A stretch of DNA of 64,000 nt from Labyrinthula sp. Ha. Taxonomy: Eukaryota; Sar; Bigyra; Labyrinthulida; Labyrinthulaceae. Shown in pieces: positions 1-9,569 of the stretch; position 1 is the first letter of the stretch, and the number at the start of each line of letters is the position of its first letter. Made by a program: the position numbers and the translations under genes. The stretch lies in the NCBI GenBank assembly GCA_015227615.1, contig JAALGZ010000039.1, positions 124,001 through 188,000 on the forward strand, given 5' to 3'. Below the pieces are notes generated by a model. That model did not search any database, was not told the DNA's origin, and saw nothing but the letters and a program-made list of their open reading frames with translations.

Positions 1-2
1 GA

Positions 3-167
3 CTTGCAAAATATAAAGAAGAAGTTGAGAACAGGATATTTCCAGGCGAAGGTTTTGCTCCTTATAAAATTAATAAGACCGAGACGGAAAAGTTTGTTGA
101 AGTTTCTAAACGCTATTATAGAAAAACTGAGTCTAAGGAGCAAGAAGACAATATTAAAGTGTACTAG
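3..167 (+). CDS. 3' end of a probable ketopantoate hydroxymethyltransferase (PanB/ECM31-like) gene, partial
   Basis: The reading frame starting at base 3 is open from the window edge to a TAG at 165-167 and gives the last 54 residues of a protein. It contains a KYKEEVENRIFPGEGFAPYK stretch. This resembles the C-terminal segment of ketopantoate hydroxymethyltransferase, the first committed enzyme of pantothenate (vitamin B5) synthesis, where a Y-x2-EV-x3-FPG-E pattern precedes a short tail. The tail here is charged and about 25 residues longer than in bacterial PanB. The catalytic part lies outside the window, so the family call rests on this one motif. That the frame is coding is more secure: composition is protein-like, and the stop lies 159 bp before the adenylate kinase start on the same strand, which fits the dense gene spacing here. 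Confidence 0.5.
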   Translation, partial: LAKYKEEVENRIFPGEGFAPYKINKTETEKFVEVSKRYYRKTESKEQEDNIKVY

Positions 168-326
168 GTGCAGTGTTGAGTTTATTTATTAAGGTTTCAT
201 TGGTTAGTTCATCCAATCATTTGAAGGTTCATCTAATTGGTTATTTCGACCAATCAAGATAGTGTCGGAAAAGCAAACGGATAGAAAAACGTCGGAAAAA
301 GTAGGAGTAGAATAGAGTTTAGAGGG

Positions 327-1141
327 ATGAAGAAACTGATTTTGTTAGGAGCACCAGGTAAATTTCAATTATTATAAGTATAATTTATCATCTTAATTAT
401 TATAGAAATGCTTTACAAGTATTCTTACTTTCATAGGTGCTGGGAAAGGAACTTACTCGAATTTGCTCGCTTCAAATTATAATCTATGTGTTTTGAGTGT
501 TGGTGATGTAATTCGAGCTGAAATAAAAAAGGAAACAGATATAGGAAAACAGTTTAAACAGTATAATAATTCTGGAAAACTTGTTCCGGATAAGCTAGTA
601 ATTAATTTGGTACAGAAAGAGTTAGAAACACTTCCCAAAAACTTTTCAGGGATAATTTTTGTATGTTTATTCTCCGACTATAACTCTTTAGGATGGATTT
701 CCAAGAACAATTCCTCAAGCAAAAGCTTTGGAGAATTTCTTAAAGCTAGATCATGTTTTAAACTTGAATATGGAAAGCGAATATTTAATTGACAAAATTC
801 TGGGTAGAAGAATTTGTTCCAACCCAACTTGTAAGAAAAGTTTTAATGTAACACATGTTAGAAATAAAGAACGAGGAGTCGATATGCCACCGTTATTGCC
901 CAAGAATGGCTCTAAATCACAATGTGACTGTGGATCAGTGTTGGTGAAACGTGCGGATGATGTTTTAGATGTAGTTCAGAATAGACTCAGAGTGTATGAA
1001 AAACAAACAATGCCTTTGTTGGATTTCTATGAAAGCAAAGGATTATTAAAAACTGTAAATATTAAAAAAGGTTTAGGAGATTTTCCGAAAATAGTGGAAA
1101 AATTAGGAATGAAAACGAAGACTAGAACAAGCAGATTATAA
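327..1141 (+). CDS. Adenylate kinase, three exons (327-357, 437-660, 692-1141)
   Basis: Adenylate kinase transfers phosphate between ATP and AMP to balance adenine nucleotides. The three exons total 705 nt, or 234 residues, the usual long-form length. The P-loop GAPGAGKGT is at about residues 8-16, the AMP-binding region includes GKLVPD, DGFPRT follows the second intron, and a long LID begins GRRIC. The LID carries C-x4-C and C-x-C pairs, typical of a zinc-binding LID; RADD follows it. The start is the ATG at 327 just before the P-loop; with no N-terminal extension the enzyme is probably cytosolic. Intron 1 interrupts a P-loop glycine codon, and intron 2 lies just before the DGFPRT codons. 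The phases match only if both introns are removed. The stop is 3 bp from the stop of the convergent EGF-7TM gene. Confidence 0.93.
358..436 (+). other. Spliceosomal intron 1 of adenylate kinase (79 nt)
   Basis: It begins GTAAAT and ends TTTCATAG. Removing it restores the P-loop glycine codon split between bases 357 and 437. Without removal the frame upstream of the second exon does not reach the start codon. Confidence 0.88.
661..691 (+). other. Very short spliceosomal intron 2 of adenylate kinase (31 nt)
   Basis: It begins GTATGT and ends TTTAG, with a TATAAC branch-like sequence about 10 bases before the 3' end. Its length is not a multiple of three, and removing it joins GIIF to DGFPRT exactly as the family requires. 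It is near the lower size limit known for spliceosomal introns. Confidence 0.85.
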
Positions 1142-1144
1142 CTT

Positions 1145-2134
1145 TTAAATGTCAATACTTTTTGAAAGCTTTTTGAGAGTTATAGCTACCTGAGTAGCAG
1201 ATTTCTGTAAAGTTATTGTTTGTTTTGATGTTTTTTGTGTTCGAACTTTCAGATTAGTTTGCAAAATCTTCAATGAGAGTAATGCACCAAAAGAAAACTT
1301 TAGTGGCAGAACAAATTGAAAAAGAAGGTTACCTTCTGATAAAAGAGGAATAGCACTTAGTAGAAAGAACATAATAAAAGTGGTCACAGTCGCTGATCGT
1401 AATGTCTTAAGTCTTCGTACTAAACCAAATAGTTTTTTGTCTTCAGTGTTCAAGCGTGCTTCCAATGACGTCAGCAAACTTTGAGCGTCCGTTAAAATGT
1501 TTGTAAATAAGTAGATTGAAAGAATCAGAAAAAAGGTAAAATTAACTAAACATAGAAATAAGAACAACTTAGCCAATATTTTAGATGTATTCTTTGATGT
1601 AAATAAAATAGAAAGCAAAACAAAACAAGTAAGAACGCTTATAACAGTCGTAAATTTAAAAACAAACGTGTAAAGTTCTAACCGCTTTCTCGAAAAGTTA
1701 TTTTTGATTATTATACTTTCTAGAAGAAAAACAATATACTTATTCAGAAATGTTGCTAAAGCTAAAAATAAGTTTAATAAAGAAAAAGTATATAGAAGTG
1801 TAATTCCAACATCTATTCCCACTGACCTTTCCGGGTGCAAGAATTTAAGTATAAAGAGTGGGATTAAACAAGAACACACTAAAAATGTTGGAATTAACCT
1901 CTTGACTTGAGAAATTTTTTTTGTACTTAGTACATAGCAAAGAAAAAGTAATAAATATAAACCTGCTGTAGTCAGGTACATAATTTTCATTAGTAGAATT
2001 GGAGCCAGACAAACTCCGGGTTCAGACGTAAAATGTAAATCATCACTTACAAAAAAGCCTTCTTCACAAATACATGTATCATTCTCACATTCCCCTTGAA
2101 GACAGTCAAACTCCACGCAACGATCTTCTGCCAT
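1145..2134 (-). CDS. EGF-like seven-transmembrane protein (receptor-like)
   Basis: The 329-residue product starts with a cysteine-rich EGF-like module: cysteines at 6, 11, 16, 21, 23 and 42, with the C-x-C-x2-G pattern of EGF repeats (CICEEG). Seven hydrophobic helices follow at roughly residues 43-70, 80-100, 105-130, 152-178, 186-212, 243-265 and 268-290, then a lysine/threonine-rich tail of about 35 residues that is probably cytosolic. The order (EGF outside, seven helices, tail) is that of a G-protein-coupled-receptor-like protein, but no known receptor family signature was recognised. There is no N-terminal signal peptide. An in-frame stop lies eight codons upstream of the chosen ATG, so a secretion signal, if any, would need another exon. 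It is tail-to-tail with adenylate kinase and was divergent from the 7TM-RGS gene before element 1 inserted. Confidence 0.75.
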   Translation of the reverse strand: MAEDRCVEFDCLQGECENDTCICEEGFFVSDDLHFTSEPGVCLAPILLMKIMYLTTAGLYLLLFLCYVLSTKKISQVKRLIPTFLVCSCLIPLFILKFLHPERSVGIDVGITLLYTFSLLNLFLALATFLNKYIVFLLESIIIKNNFSRKRLELYTFVFKFTTVISVLTCFVLLSILFTSKNTSKILAKLFLFLCLVNFTFFLILSIYLFTNILTDAQSLLTSLEARLNTEDKKLFGLVRRLKTLRSATVTTFIMFFLLSAIPLLSEGNLLFQFVLPLKFSFGALLSLKILQTNLKVRTQKTSKQTITLQKSATQVAITLKKLSKSIDI

Positions 2135-2541
2135 TTCGCCCAGTAGGTATTGGGTTTACTATTTTATATCCTTAACGTTATTTCTGAAACAAACTCTTCG
2201 TGCTGTCTTTTGCAGGAAAGAAATAAGAGTGACGCTGTAGGGTAGCGCTAGTTTTATATATAGCTGCTCGTAACTGCAAGAAGAAGAGTTTCCCAGCTGC
2301 TCTTCAGCAACTTCTTGGTTTGGTTTCCCCACTTGGTGTAGGATTACCAGCATACGTTGCGGTTATGCCTTTTCCCGAGAAGGGATGACTTTCATTATAT
2401 ACTTCTCTCACTAGAAGACACTAGTTTGTGCGAAATTTGTAGGAAAATATAGCCAAAGAACTCGGGAGAATTCATTCGAGAAAATAACGGGATATCGAGA
2501 CAAAGTCAGAGAGTTTTTATTTTTAACGCAAGAGCGCGATG
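2135..2541. promoter_or_regulatory. Upstream region of the EGF-7TM gene, left half of a split divergent intergenic region
   Basis: About 0.4 kb without a convincing gene. It must hold the EGF-7TM promoter. Together with 11229-11504 it formed a single intergenic region of about 0.68 kb before the Ty3-like element inserted. No defined promoter motif was recognised. A 64-residue minus-strand frame at 2159-2353 has no family match and is not called. Confidence 0.4.
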
Positions 2542-2955
2542 TGTAACTCAGAAGTGTTTATTTTATGAGGAATAACTTGGGATGCTTCACGTGAACTTAA
2601 TATATTTGACCTTAGCATATAAATATATACTATTTGTGCAGGAAAGTTAGAGTATTTATTATAGATGTGTATTTTACAATATGACATTACTATAGAGAGA
2701 GATATATATACACCAACAAAAATATAAAATATAACGAAGTTATTTACATTTCTCCAAGCGCTTAAAAGAATACTTAATATTTACGGATCCCATATTTACT
2801 TACTGCTGTAGCTGTTTTGGACTGACGAGTTTGGAAATCGCTGCAATCTATACACGTTAACTTATATTTACATTTATATTTACAAACAAGGCTATACCAG
2901 GAAATTTTCTAGACCATTTTTACACGGCACTAGTGAAAACTCTGAGTAAGTTATA
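2542..2955 (+). repeat. 5' LTR of element 1 (414 bp)
   Basis: A direct copy lies at 10815-11228. It is AT-rich, with TATA-like stretches (GCATATAAATATATA near 2617) that could serve as the element promoter. It ends at the point where similarity with the right copy stops. Confidence 0.92.
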
Positions 2956-2992
2956 TTGATATCAATACTTAAAAAGAAAAAACCGAATAAGA

Positions 2993-4900
2993 ATGTCAAC
3001 TAGAGATTGGAATAGTGTAGCGGAGGAACAGATTAATTTATTGGACCAGATGATCGAAGAGAACGTTGAAAGATATCCTCATACACACGATCGGCTCAAT
3101 AAGATGTATCTTCAGATGAAGAAGAGGTTCGAGGATCAAATTTATAATCAAAGAGTGGATGATCTTGATAAACCTGTAGTAGAAACTGAAGACATTGAGG
3201 CGGAACCTGCCCGAGATGAGTTAAATACAGAAGACCATCGTCGAGAGGAGGATCGCTATTTAGATCAGATTAATATCAACGATGAATTGTTAGGAAGAAT
3301 AAGAAACATAGAGGAGAAGTTGGAAAATTTAAATTCAAGTCAAAATAACAAAAATAAAAATAAAAATAAAAATCAAAAAAACAAAAAGCAAAATAAAAAA
3401 GATAATATGAGCATAGATAAGTCAAGTGATGAAGATTCTTTGGAAACAGATGAAGAGACTGAAGATTCTGATAATATATATAGTTCAAGGAGCGAGTTGG
3501 TCAAGATGGGTCTTAAATTTCAAGAAAGATCGACACAAAGGCCAACCCTAACTTCCATTATGCCGGATGATGTGTCCGAATTTATGAAGTCCTTCAGATC
3601 TTGGGAGGCAAAACTTAGGAATACTTATGGGTTACCTAAGGCGGATATACTTCAGTGTATCCATCATAAGGTAACTGCTCAACTTAAACGTTTAGGTACG
3701 GATGTTTCAAGGCCCAGAAGGATACTGAGGAAATTAATAGAGATTGAGGGTGAGTTTGAAGACGTGCGTAAAGACAACATTATTGAAAGAGTTAAAGAAG
3801 TTAAATGGGACTGGGGTAGCTTGAGTCCCTCGGCTGCAATGCAGCAATATTTATTGCATATTGATGAGGAATTAGGAGAGACTGCTCTACTAAAAGGTAA
3901 GGAAAAACGCATATGCTATCATATTTTGAAGAAGCTACCTACTTATTTTATTAGGGGTGATATAACTGATTTGCAGGAAGCCCAGGGATTGAAGAAATGG
4001 CGGAAACTGAAGAAGTACTTGCTCCAGAGATCAAGAGAAATGGACCAGTTAAATTGGAGGTCTTTTGTGAAAGCTCCAACGAAGAAGAAATCAAGTTCCA
4101 ACAATCCCACGACAAGTAATTCCGCGAACGAAACCCAGAAAGAAAAGAATAAAACAGATCTAAATAACAATAACTTTAAGAAGAATTCCGAAGGACAGAC
4201 GATAAAGCTATATTCAAGACCTGAAGCAGAAAATGAGGTCAATAATATGACGGGTTCTAAGACCTTTTCGGAAAATTTAAAGCGAGAATATATCTTTTGC
4301 CTAATGAAGGGTATCTGTACTCGCTGCAGGCGAGATCACCATTCTCAGTCCTGCAAACTATCAGCATCAGAGGCAAAGGCTTCCAGGGATGAATATTATG
4401 ACAAAAGAAAAAGAAATTGGAATGTCAATAACTCTAATGCAATCAATAACAATAATATAGAAAAACCTAAGGAGAATGATGGAAATACTAAGTCATTCAC
4501 CAATCCTATGAAAAATAACACCAATAATGTCATGGCTGTGGAGAAATCGATGCCGGATGTGAACGGTGAATACCTACATAATTCGAAGAATATTCTCGAT
4601 GTGATGAAGAGCAATGTTCCAGATGGTGGCCAAAGCACGAATGTCGTAACACTGCCTTTCGATGATGTTAAACATGCGGGTGTTAGCCATCGTATTAATA
4701 AACTTGGCATTGGAAACATATTTACTTCCGCTGAAAAAGAGGATGATGAATATTGGTCTGAGGTGAAGGATGAAGATGTAAGCTATCTTCCTTTGAATGA
4801 CAACACATTACTTGAATTTGAATATACCGAGACCTCTGGAAATACTTGGAGGAATAAGAAAACTGATTTTAGGAATACCACGCTAATGAGCATAATTTAA
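2993..4900 (+). CDS. Element 1 Gag-like protein
   Basis: 635 residues starting 37 bp after the 5' LTR. The N-terminal third is acidic and coiled-coil-like, with an asparagine/lysine-rich tract near residues 115-137. The middle (about residues 180-350) fits a Ty3-type capsid fold in helix content and contains a tryptophan-rich segment. Near residues 437-457 is a zinc knuckle of the form C-x2-C-x3/4-H-x3/4-C (CTRCRRDHHSQSC), typical of nucleocapsid RNA binding. The last 170 residues are asparagine-rich and then acidic. No protease DSGA motif is seen at the end of Gag, where Ty3-like elements normally have it. Confidence 0.8.
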   Translation: MSTRDWNSVAEEQINLLDQMIEENVERYPHTHDRLNKMYLQMKKRFEDQIYNQRVDDLDKPVVETEDIEAEPARDELNTEDHRREEDRYLDQININDELLGRIRNIEEKLENLNSSQNNKNKNKNKNQKNKKQNKKDNMSIDKSSDEDSLETDEETEDSDNIYSSRSELVKMGLKFQERSTQRPTLTSIMPDDVSEFMKSFRSWEAKLRNTYGLPKADILQCIHHKVTAQLKRLGTDVSRPRRILRKLIEIEGEFEDVRKDNIIERVKEVKWDWGSLSPSAAMQQYLLHIDEELGETALLKGKEKRICYHILKKLPTYFIRGDITDLQEAQGLKKWRKLKKYLLQRSREMDQLNWRSFVKAPTKKKSSSNNPTTSNSANETQKEKNKTDLNNNNFKKNSEGQTIKLYSRPEAENEVNNMTGSKTFSENLKREYIFCLMKGICTRCRRDHHSQSCKLSASEAKASRDEYYDKRKRNWNVNNSNAINNNNIEKPKENDGNTKSFTNPMKNNTNNVMAVEKSMPDVNGEYLHNSKNILDVMKSNVPDGGQSTNVVTLPFDDVKHAGVSHRINKLGIGNIFTSAEKEDDEYWSEVKDEDVSYLPLNDNTLLEFEYTETSGNTWRNKKTDFRNTTLMSII

Positions 4901-5149
4901 ACAGGTCTATAGGGACCGTGAATATTCAAGAAGAAGAATTTATTTTATGGAATGGAGACATAGAAAACTATGAAGATACAATCGAGATTGGATATGGTGA
5001 GAACACCTCATCTAACGAAGCAGAAACAAGACAAATGAAGTTACTGGAAATTCAAGAAATACATAAAATATTTAAATAACAAACGGAACAATGTTCTAAG
5101 AATGGTATATTAACCTATGATGAGGGTATTCAATTATACAATTTATTGG

Positions 5150-6170
5150 AGAATAATACCGAGTCTTTTGGGAAGAGACAATCCTTATGTCAACTCAGTG
5201 ATTTACCTCCGATGGAAGTTCACGAGATACCAAACATGCCTCCTTGTAGGGCCTCTCCACGAAACATGAGTAAAATAAAGAAGGAAGCCCTCAGCAAAAA
5301 GTTAGCAGATCTTATATCCATGGGGATGATAGAATTAATTAATGACCCCCTATATAGTTCGGCGGCCTTCATGGTGCCGAAAAAGGGTAATAAATACCGT
5401 ATGGTCATAGATTTAAGACCTCTTAATCAAAGGGTTTATGTTTCCGGGGCTGGAATGCCCGAATTAGAAGCTCAATTAAGCTGGTTACCTAATGACATAA
5501 AGTATATGGCCTCTTTTGACGCCTTGAGCGGATTTGACATGTTGAAGATATCAGATCACGCTGCGAAGTTTTTCAATATAAGTACCATTTTTGGGGTATA
5601 CCGTTTACTAGGTGCCCCTATGGGGTATTTGAATACCCCTATGATATACTCCTCTCGAATGATCAGCCACATTTTGGGTGGCGAGAAAGGAGTCTTTGGT
5701 AGAGAAGACGCCGGAGTTTTACAGTGGCTAGATGATTCGTACATCTACGCAACAACATTCAAAGGATTTTTAGATACAATAGATATAATTTTGAAGAATT
5801 GTCAAAAATACAAACTTAGAATGAATGTTGAGAAATGCTGCTTCATGGCGACCAGTATACCGTGGTGTGGAAGAGTAATCAAACGAGAAGGATGGATATT
5901 CAATGAAAATCATTTTAATCGAATTTTACAGATGGGAACGCCAACCACTATGGGACAGTTAGAAGATTTAGTATATATCAGCTCCTGGTTGGCTCCCTCA
6001 ATACCGAAATTATCAACAATACGTAGTTCTTTACTTTCTTTAGTGAATAACATGAAGAAAAGTTTGAAGAAGAAATTAAATTCCAAACCCACCAGGAGTT
6101 ATAGAAGCAAAATTCCAATACAAGATATTGTAAACATGGATGATTTAGGCAATATAATGGACATATTTTA
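5150..6170 (+). CDS. Element 1 reverse transcriptase domain
   Basis: The conserved order of Ty3-type RT is present: an S-x2-F-MVPKKGN-x-YRMVIDLRPLN fingers segment, a DALSGFD palm motif, a LLGAPMGYLNTP segment and a catalytic WLDD in place of the common YxDD. After it come the KLRMNVEKC and IPWCGRVI segments. The WLDD and WCGR signatures recur in element 2, tying the two together. The WCGR signature also resembles, from memory, Ty3 elements of oomycetes. It makes cDNA from the element RNA. Confidence 0.9.
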
Positions 6171-6228
6171 GCGGACCCTAAAAATCTGCGCTGTAAGTAC
6201 CCTTAGCACAATAGAAAGCAAAGATCAA

Positions 6229-9200
6229 TTGGAGTTATATACAGACTCAAGCGACTTGGTGTGGTCAGCGGTGCTTACCGTTAGGCGACCGAAATTGCAA
6301 CTTATTAAGGAACCTTTAATGAATAGAAATGTCTATGAAGATTTAGAATATAATGAGGAAGAAATCCTATTAAGAACAGAAGAAGAAATTATTAAGGAGA
6401 ATAATAATCTTATTAGAGAGCATCTTGAGGAAGTTCTCTCAAAAACAAAAGTATTAAATTTAAAGAATTTAAGAGTCCGGGAGTTAGAGTTTTTGAAAAC
6501 CATAAATGCTGTCGGAAAATTACACAAAACATTACCTTCTAAATATCAATATACCGACATTAATGAATGGAGGAAGAATATATTTGTCGGAGATGTTAAT
6601 GACTATGGATGGCTAAGATGTTTAGCCTCTTTAGGAAAAATATGGGAAAATAATTCCGCAGAAAATATTGAAAAGGAAAAGAAAGTTATAAAAGAAGTAT
6701 TCAATTCTCTTAATTTAACCACCAATCAACTGGCAGACCTAAATACGAGTCTAGACGAAGTAATTAAAAATAATATATCCTTAAGAGATTTTGAAAAGAT
6801 ATTTAACAACAAGGTTCATGGTCGCAAACTAATCAACAAAATTACAAAAATTTCTAGCGAGAAAGAGTACGAACTAGTCCCTGTCTACTTCCTGAGCGGC
6901 ACCTTTAAGGGACCACAGCTTACTTGGTCGATATCGGAAAAAGAAATGGTGCCAATTATGCACGTTTTACTACGTTTCCAATTTATTATACGCACTACAG
7001 TAAATCCTTTGGATATTTATACTGACCACAAGAACCTGCTTTTTATTCTTAATCCGCCGAAAAATATCAAAAAATCTACACTTAGTAGACTTCATAGATG
7101 GGCTCTTTTGATTCAACAAACCCCGATAAATGTATACCACTGCGCTGGTACAGAGAATAGGATGGCCGACTTGTTAACCCGCTGGGGTTACAGCGGTGAC
7201 TTAACTGAAAACGAATACGACCTGAGATATAGAACTAATGAAAAAGGAGAAATAATTTTTGGAGACTTAACCTTAAGAACAAATGCTGTAAAAACAAGAA
7301 GCAGAAATAAATATATAAATCCTTTGGAGTTGGAGAATATACCTGAGGAAGAATTAGGTGATTTAAATACTCAGACACTTAGTTATTTAGAAGAAAAGCA
7401 ATGGAAAAACTGGCGAGATGAAAGACTTAATTTCTTACATCCAAAAAGAAATAGGATAGAACATAATATAGATACTGAAGAATTAAAATATTTTCAATCA
7501 TTAGAAGAAAAACCAAAGAATAGTTCTTTAAAAGAAAATCTACTTTGGGTAGATAAGAAGTTATGGATACCTAATGAACTCATAGATAAGTTCTTAATTA
7601 TGATACACTTAGCGAACAAGCATGGATCAGTAGTGAATGATATTATTACTGTTCAATCTTTTTATTTTAAAATAACTTTAAAAAGAATCAAAGAAGCAGT
7701 GGTACGCTTGCACAATATCTGCCTGCATTGCGATAAATTCCCTGCAATTTTACGAAGGCCGCTGGGTGAGATACCCCATGCCTCAAAACCAAATATAGTC
7801 TTACATGTAGACTACATTTACATCCACCATGGATACTTATTAGTCATCGTGGATGATTTTAGTAGGAAGACCTGGTTGACCTACTCGCGTATTCCTGATT
7901 CGAATGGTTTTGTGCAGGATATTTTAGGTTGGGCAGCCAATAATGGGTTGTCAGGCCACACAATACTAGTTTCTGATAAGGGAAGTCATTTTACGAGTAA
8001 AGTTGCGAGCCAATTAAAAGAACATTTAGGATATTCCCATCGTTTTACAATAGTTTACTCGCCGTGGTCGAACGGTGGGGTGGAACGAAGGAATAGAGAG
8101 ATCTTACGGATATTTAGAAGCTTGTGCTCGGAATATCAACTCAACTTATCAGCCTGGCCAAAATTAACTTTGCTGGTTTTACATTACATAAATAATAGAA
8201 AGCTGTCTCAAAAATTAAACCTTTCACCAAATCAAATATATTTTGGCAGGGATAAATATGGTGAAATCATTGTGGAAGCCCAGCTCCAACAAGGAGCGAT
8301 AAAATTTGAGAATTCACTGCCTGTTTGGGATGGAAAATACTTTTTAGTACTTGATGAAACTGAAAATTTATTAAAATACTTAGAAGATCTTAGAACTGAA
8401 CTAACTGAAAATGATGAAAATTTATGGAATTTAATGAGTAATGAGAGGAATAGACAAAGAGAAATAGTAAATTCAAAAATACATGCTGATGATATTCAGT
8501 ATGGACCAGGTGATTTAATATTATATTCCATCAGTTCAACAATGCAGGAGAAGGATAAGCTGCAGTTAAAATGGAACGGCCCTGCTTATATACAAGAGGT
8601 AGTGGGTAATAATTTATATAAAATATTGACTCCATTGGGAGAAGTTAAGGAAGTCCACAGCAGAAGAATTAGAATATACTTAGGACAAAAACTCCCTTTT
8701 ACGGAGACCATTAAATCTATTTATGCTTATAATCAAGGGAAATATGATGTGGATAAATTGTTAGATGTTCAAGAGCTTCCTGAAGGAATCCGTATCCTAG
8801 TGCAGTGGAGAGGTTTTGAATCCCAACACTCGACGTGGGAAAATTATGATAATATACTGAAGAAATTACCTGAAGAAGTTGAACAATTCCTGGATAATAA
8901 TAAAAACGACGCCTTGTGCAATAAGTTGCTACAGGAACTTACTTTAAATAATATGAATAATAGGAACATCTCTCAAGTAATTAGATTGACAGAATATCCG
9001 GATCAGTTGAGGATGAATATGGATTATAATGAACCTTATTTAAGTCGCTCTAAAGGCTGGTCTGATGTTGAAGACAAAATATTGAGTCAATGTGTTCAGG
9101 CCTATGGATTAGGAAATTGGCAACCAATTTTGGATAAATTATATTTAGCTGGAAAAACTCGCAGCCAACTAGTCGACAGGGTAAAACATTTGATAGGAGA

Positions 9201-9339
9201 TCAGCAACTCAGCCCATACAGAGGTCTGCACATTTCACTCAACGTCATTAAGGAGTACACTTCGAAGTTGATCGGTAACAGGGAAAATGGTAGACTGACT
9301 AATGACAAAGAGCACTTACGAAGGATGAAAAACGAATAA
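6229..9339 (+). CDS. Element 1 RNase H - integrase - chromodomain - Myb region
   Basis: The 1,036-residue frame starts inside RNase H (YTDSS at residues 4-8). About 195 residues of lysine/glutamate-rich sequence with no recognised domain follow before RNase H resumes near residue 217 (PVYFLSGTFKGP) and continues to TDHKNL and ADLLTRWG. Integrase follows: an H-x3-H with CLHC zinc site near 460-505, then D528, D583 and E619, the canonical D,D-35-E core with SDKGSHF and GVERRN. A GPY/F-like module (WNGPAYIQEVV) is near 785. A chromodomain (YDVDKLLDV to STWENYDNI) spans about 838-880. A Myb/SANT-like domain (GWSDVEDKIL, YGLGNW, KTRSQLVDRV) spans about 943-993. Chromodomains bind methylated histone tails, and Myb/SANT modules bind DNA or histones. 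Confidence 0.9.
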   Translation: MELYTDSSDLVWSAVLTVRRPKLQLIKEPLMNRNVYEDLEYNEEEILLRTEEEIIKENNNLIREHLEEVLSKTKVLNLKNLRVRELEFLKTINAVGKLHKTLPSKYQYTDINEWRKNIFVGDVNDYGWLRCLASLGKIWENNSAENIEKEKKVIKEVFNSLNLTTNQLADLNTSLDEVIKNNISLRDFEKIFNNKVHGRKLINKITKISSEKEYELVPVYFLSGTFKGPQLTWSISEKEMVPIMHVLLRFQFIIRTTVNPLDIYTDHKNLLFILNPPKNIKKSTLSRLHRWALLIQQTPINVYHCAGTENRMADLLTRWGYSGDLTENEYDLRYRTNEKGEIIFGDLTLRTNAVKTRSRNKYINPLELENIPEEELGDLNTQTLSYLEEKQWKNWRDERLNFLHPKRNRIEHNIDTEELKYFQSLEEKPKNSSLKENLLWVDKKLWIPNELIDKFLIMIHLANKHGSVVNDIITVQSFYFKITLKRIKEAVVRLHNICLHCDKFPAILRRPLGEIPHASKPNIVLHVDYIYIHHGYLLVIVDDFSRKTWLTYSRIPDSNGFVQDILGWAANNGLSGHTILVSDKGSHFTSKVASQLKEHLGYSHRFTIVYSPWSNGGVERRNREILRIFRSLCSEYQLNLSAWPKLTLLVLHYINNRKLSQKLNLSPNQIYFGRDKYGEIIVEAQLQQGAIKFENSLPVWDGKYFLVLDETENLLKYLEDLRTELTENDENLWNLMSNERNRQREIVNSKIHADDIQYGPGDLILYSISSTMQEKDKLQLKWNGPAYIQEVVGNNLYKILTPLGEVKEVHSRRIRIYLGQKLPFTETIKSIYAYNQGKYDVDKLLDVQELPEGIRILVQWRGFESQHSTWENYDNILKKLPEEVEQFLDNNKNDALCNKLLQELTLNNMNNRNISQVIRLTEYPDQLRMNMDYNEPYLSRSKGWSDVEDKILSQCVQAYGLGNWQPILDKLYLAGKTRSQLVDRVKHLIGDQQLSPYRGLHISLNVIKEYTSKLIGNRENGRLTNDKEHLRRMKNE

Positions 9340-9569
9340 AGAGGGATGAGGTTTGGAAAGTGTTAAAGGATCTCCAAGAGTATCTACCCCCTAGCTTGAT
9401 AGAGATACAGAGTTTCAACGACATAAATAACAATAATTTACTTTTGAAAGACAAAGAATATATAAGAAAATATTGCGAAGACTTAATTCAATCAAAAGAA
9501 GATGAAGAATACAATTTGAGTTTTCTAGTTAAAACGCCTCGAAAAATATGGAAAAAGGTCCCAGGAGAA

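Noticed and set aside
2159-2353. 64-codon minus-strand frame upstream of the EGF-7TM gene, considered as an upstream exon with a signal peptide
   Set aside because: It has no N-terminal hydrophobic signal, and no convincing splice pair links it to the EGF module.
3276-4719. Several minus-strand frames of 70-107 codons inside Gag
   Set aside because: They are antisense shadows of the Gag coding sequence with no family features.
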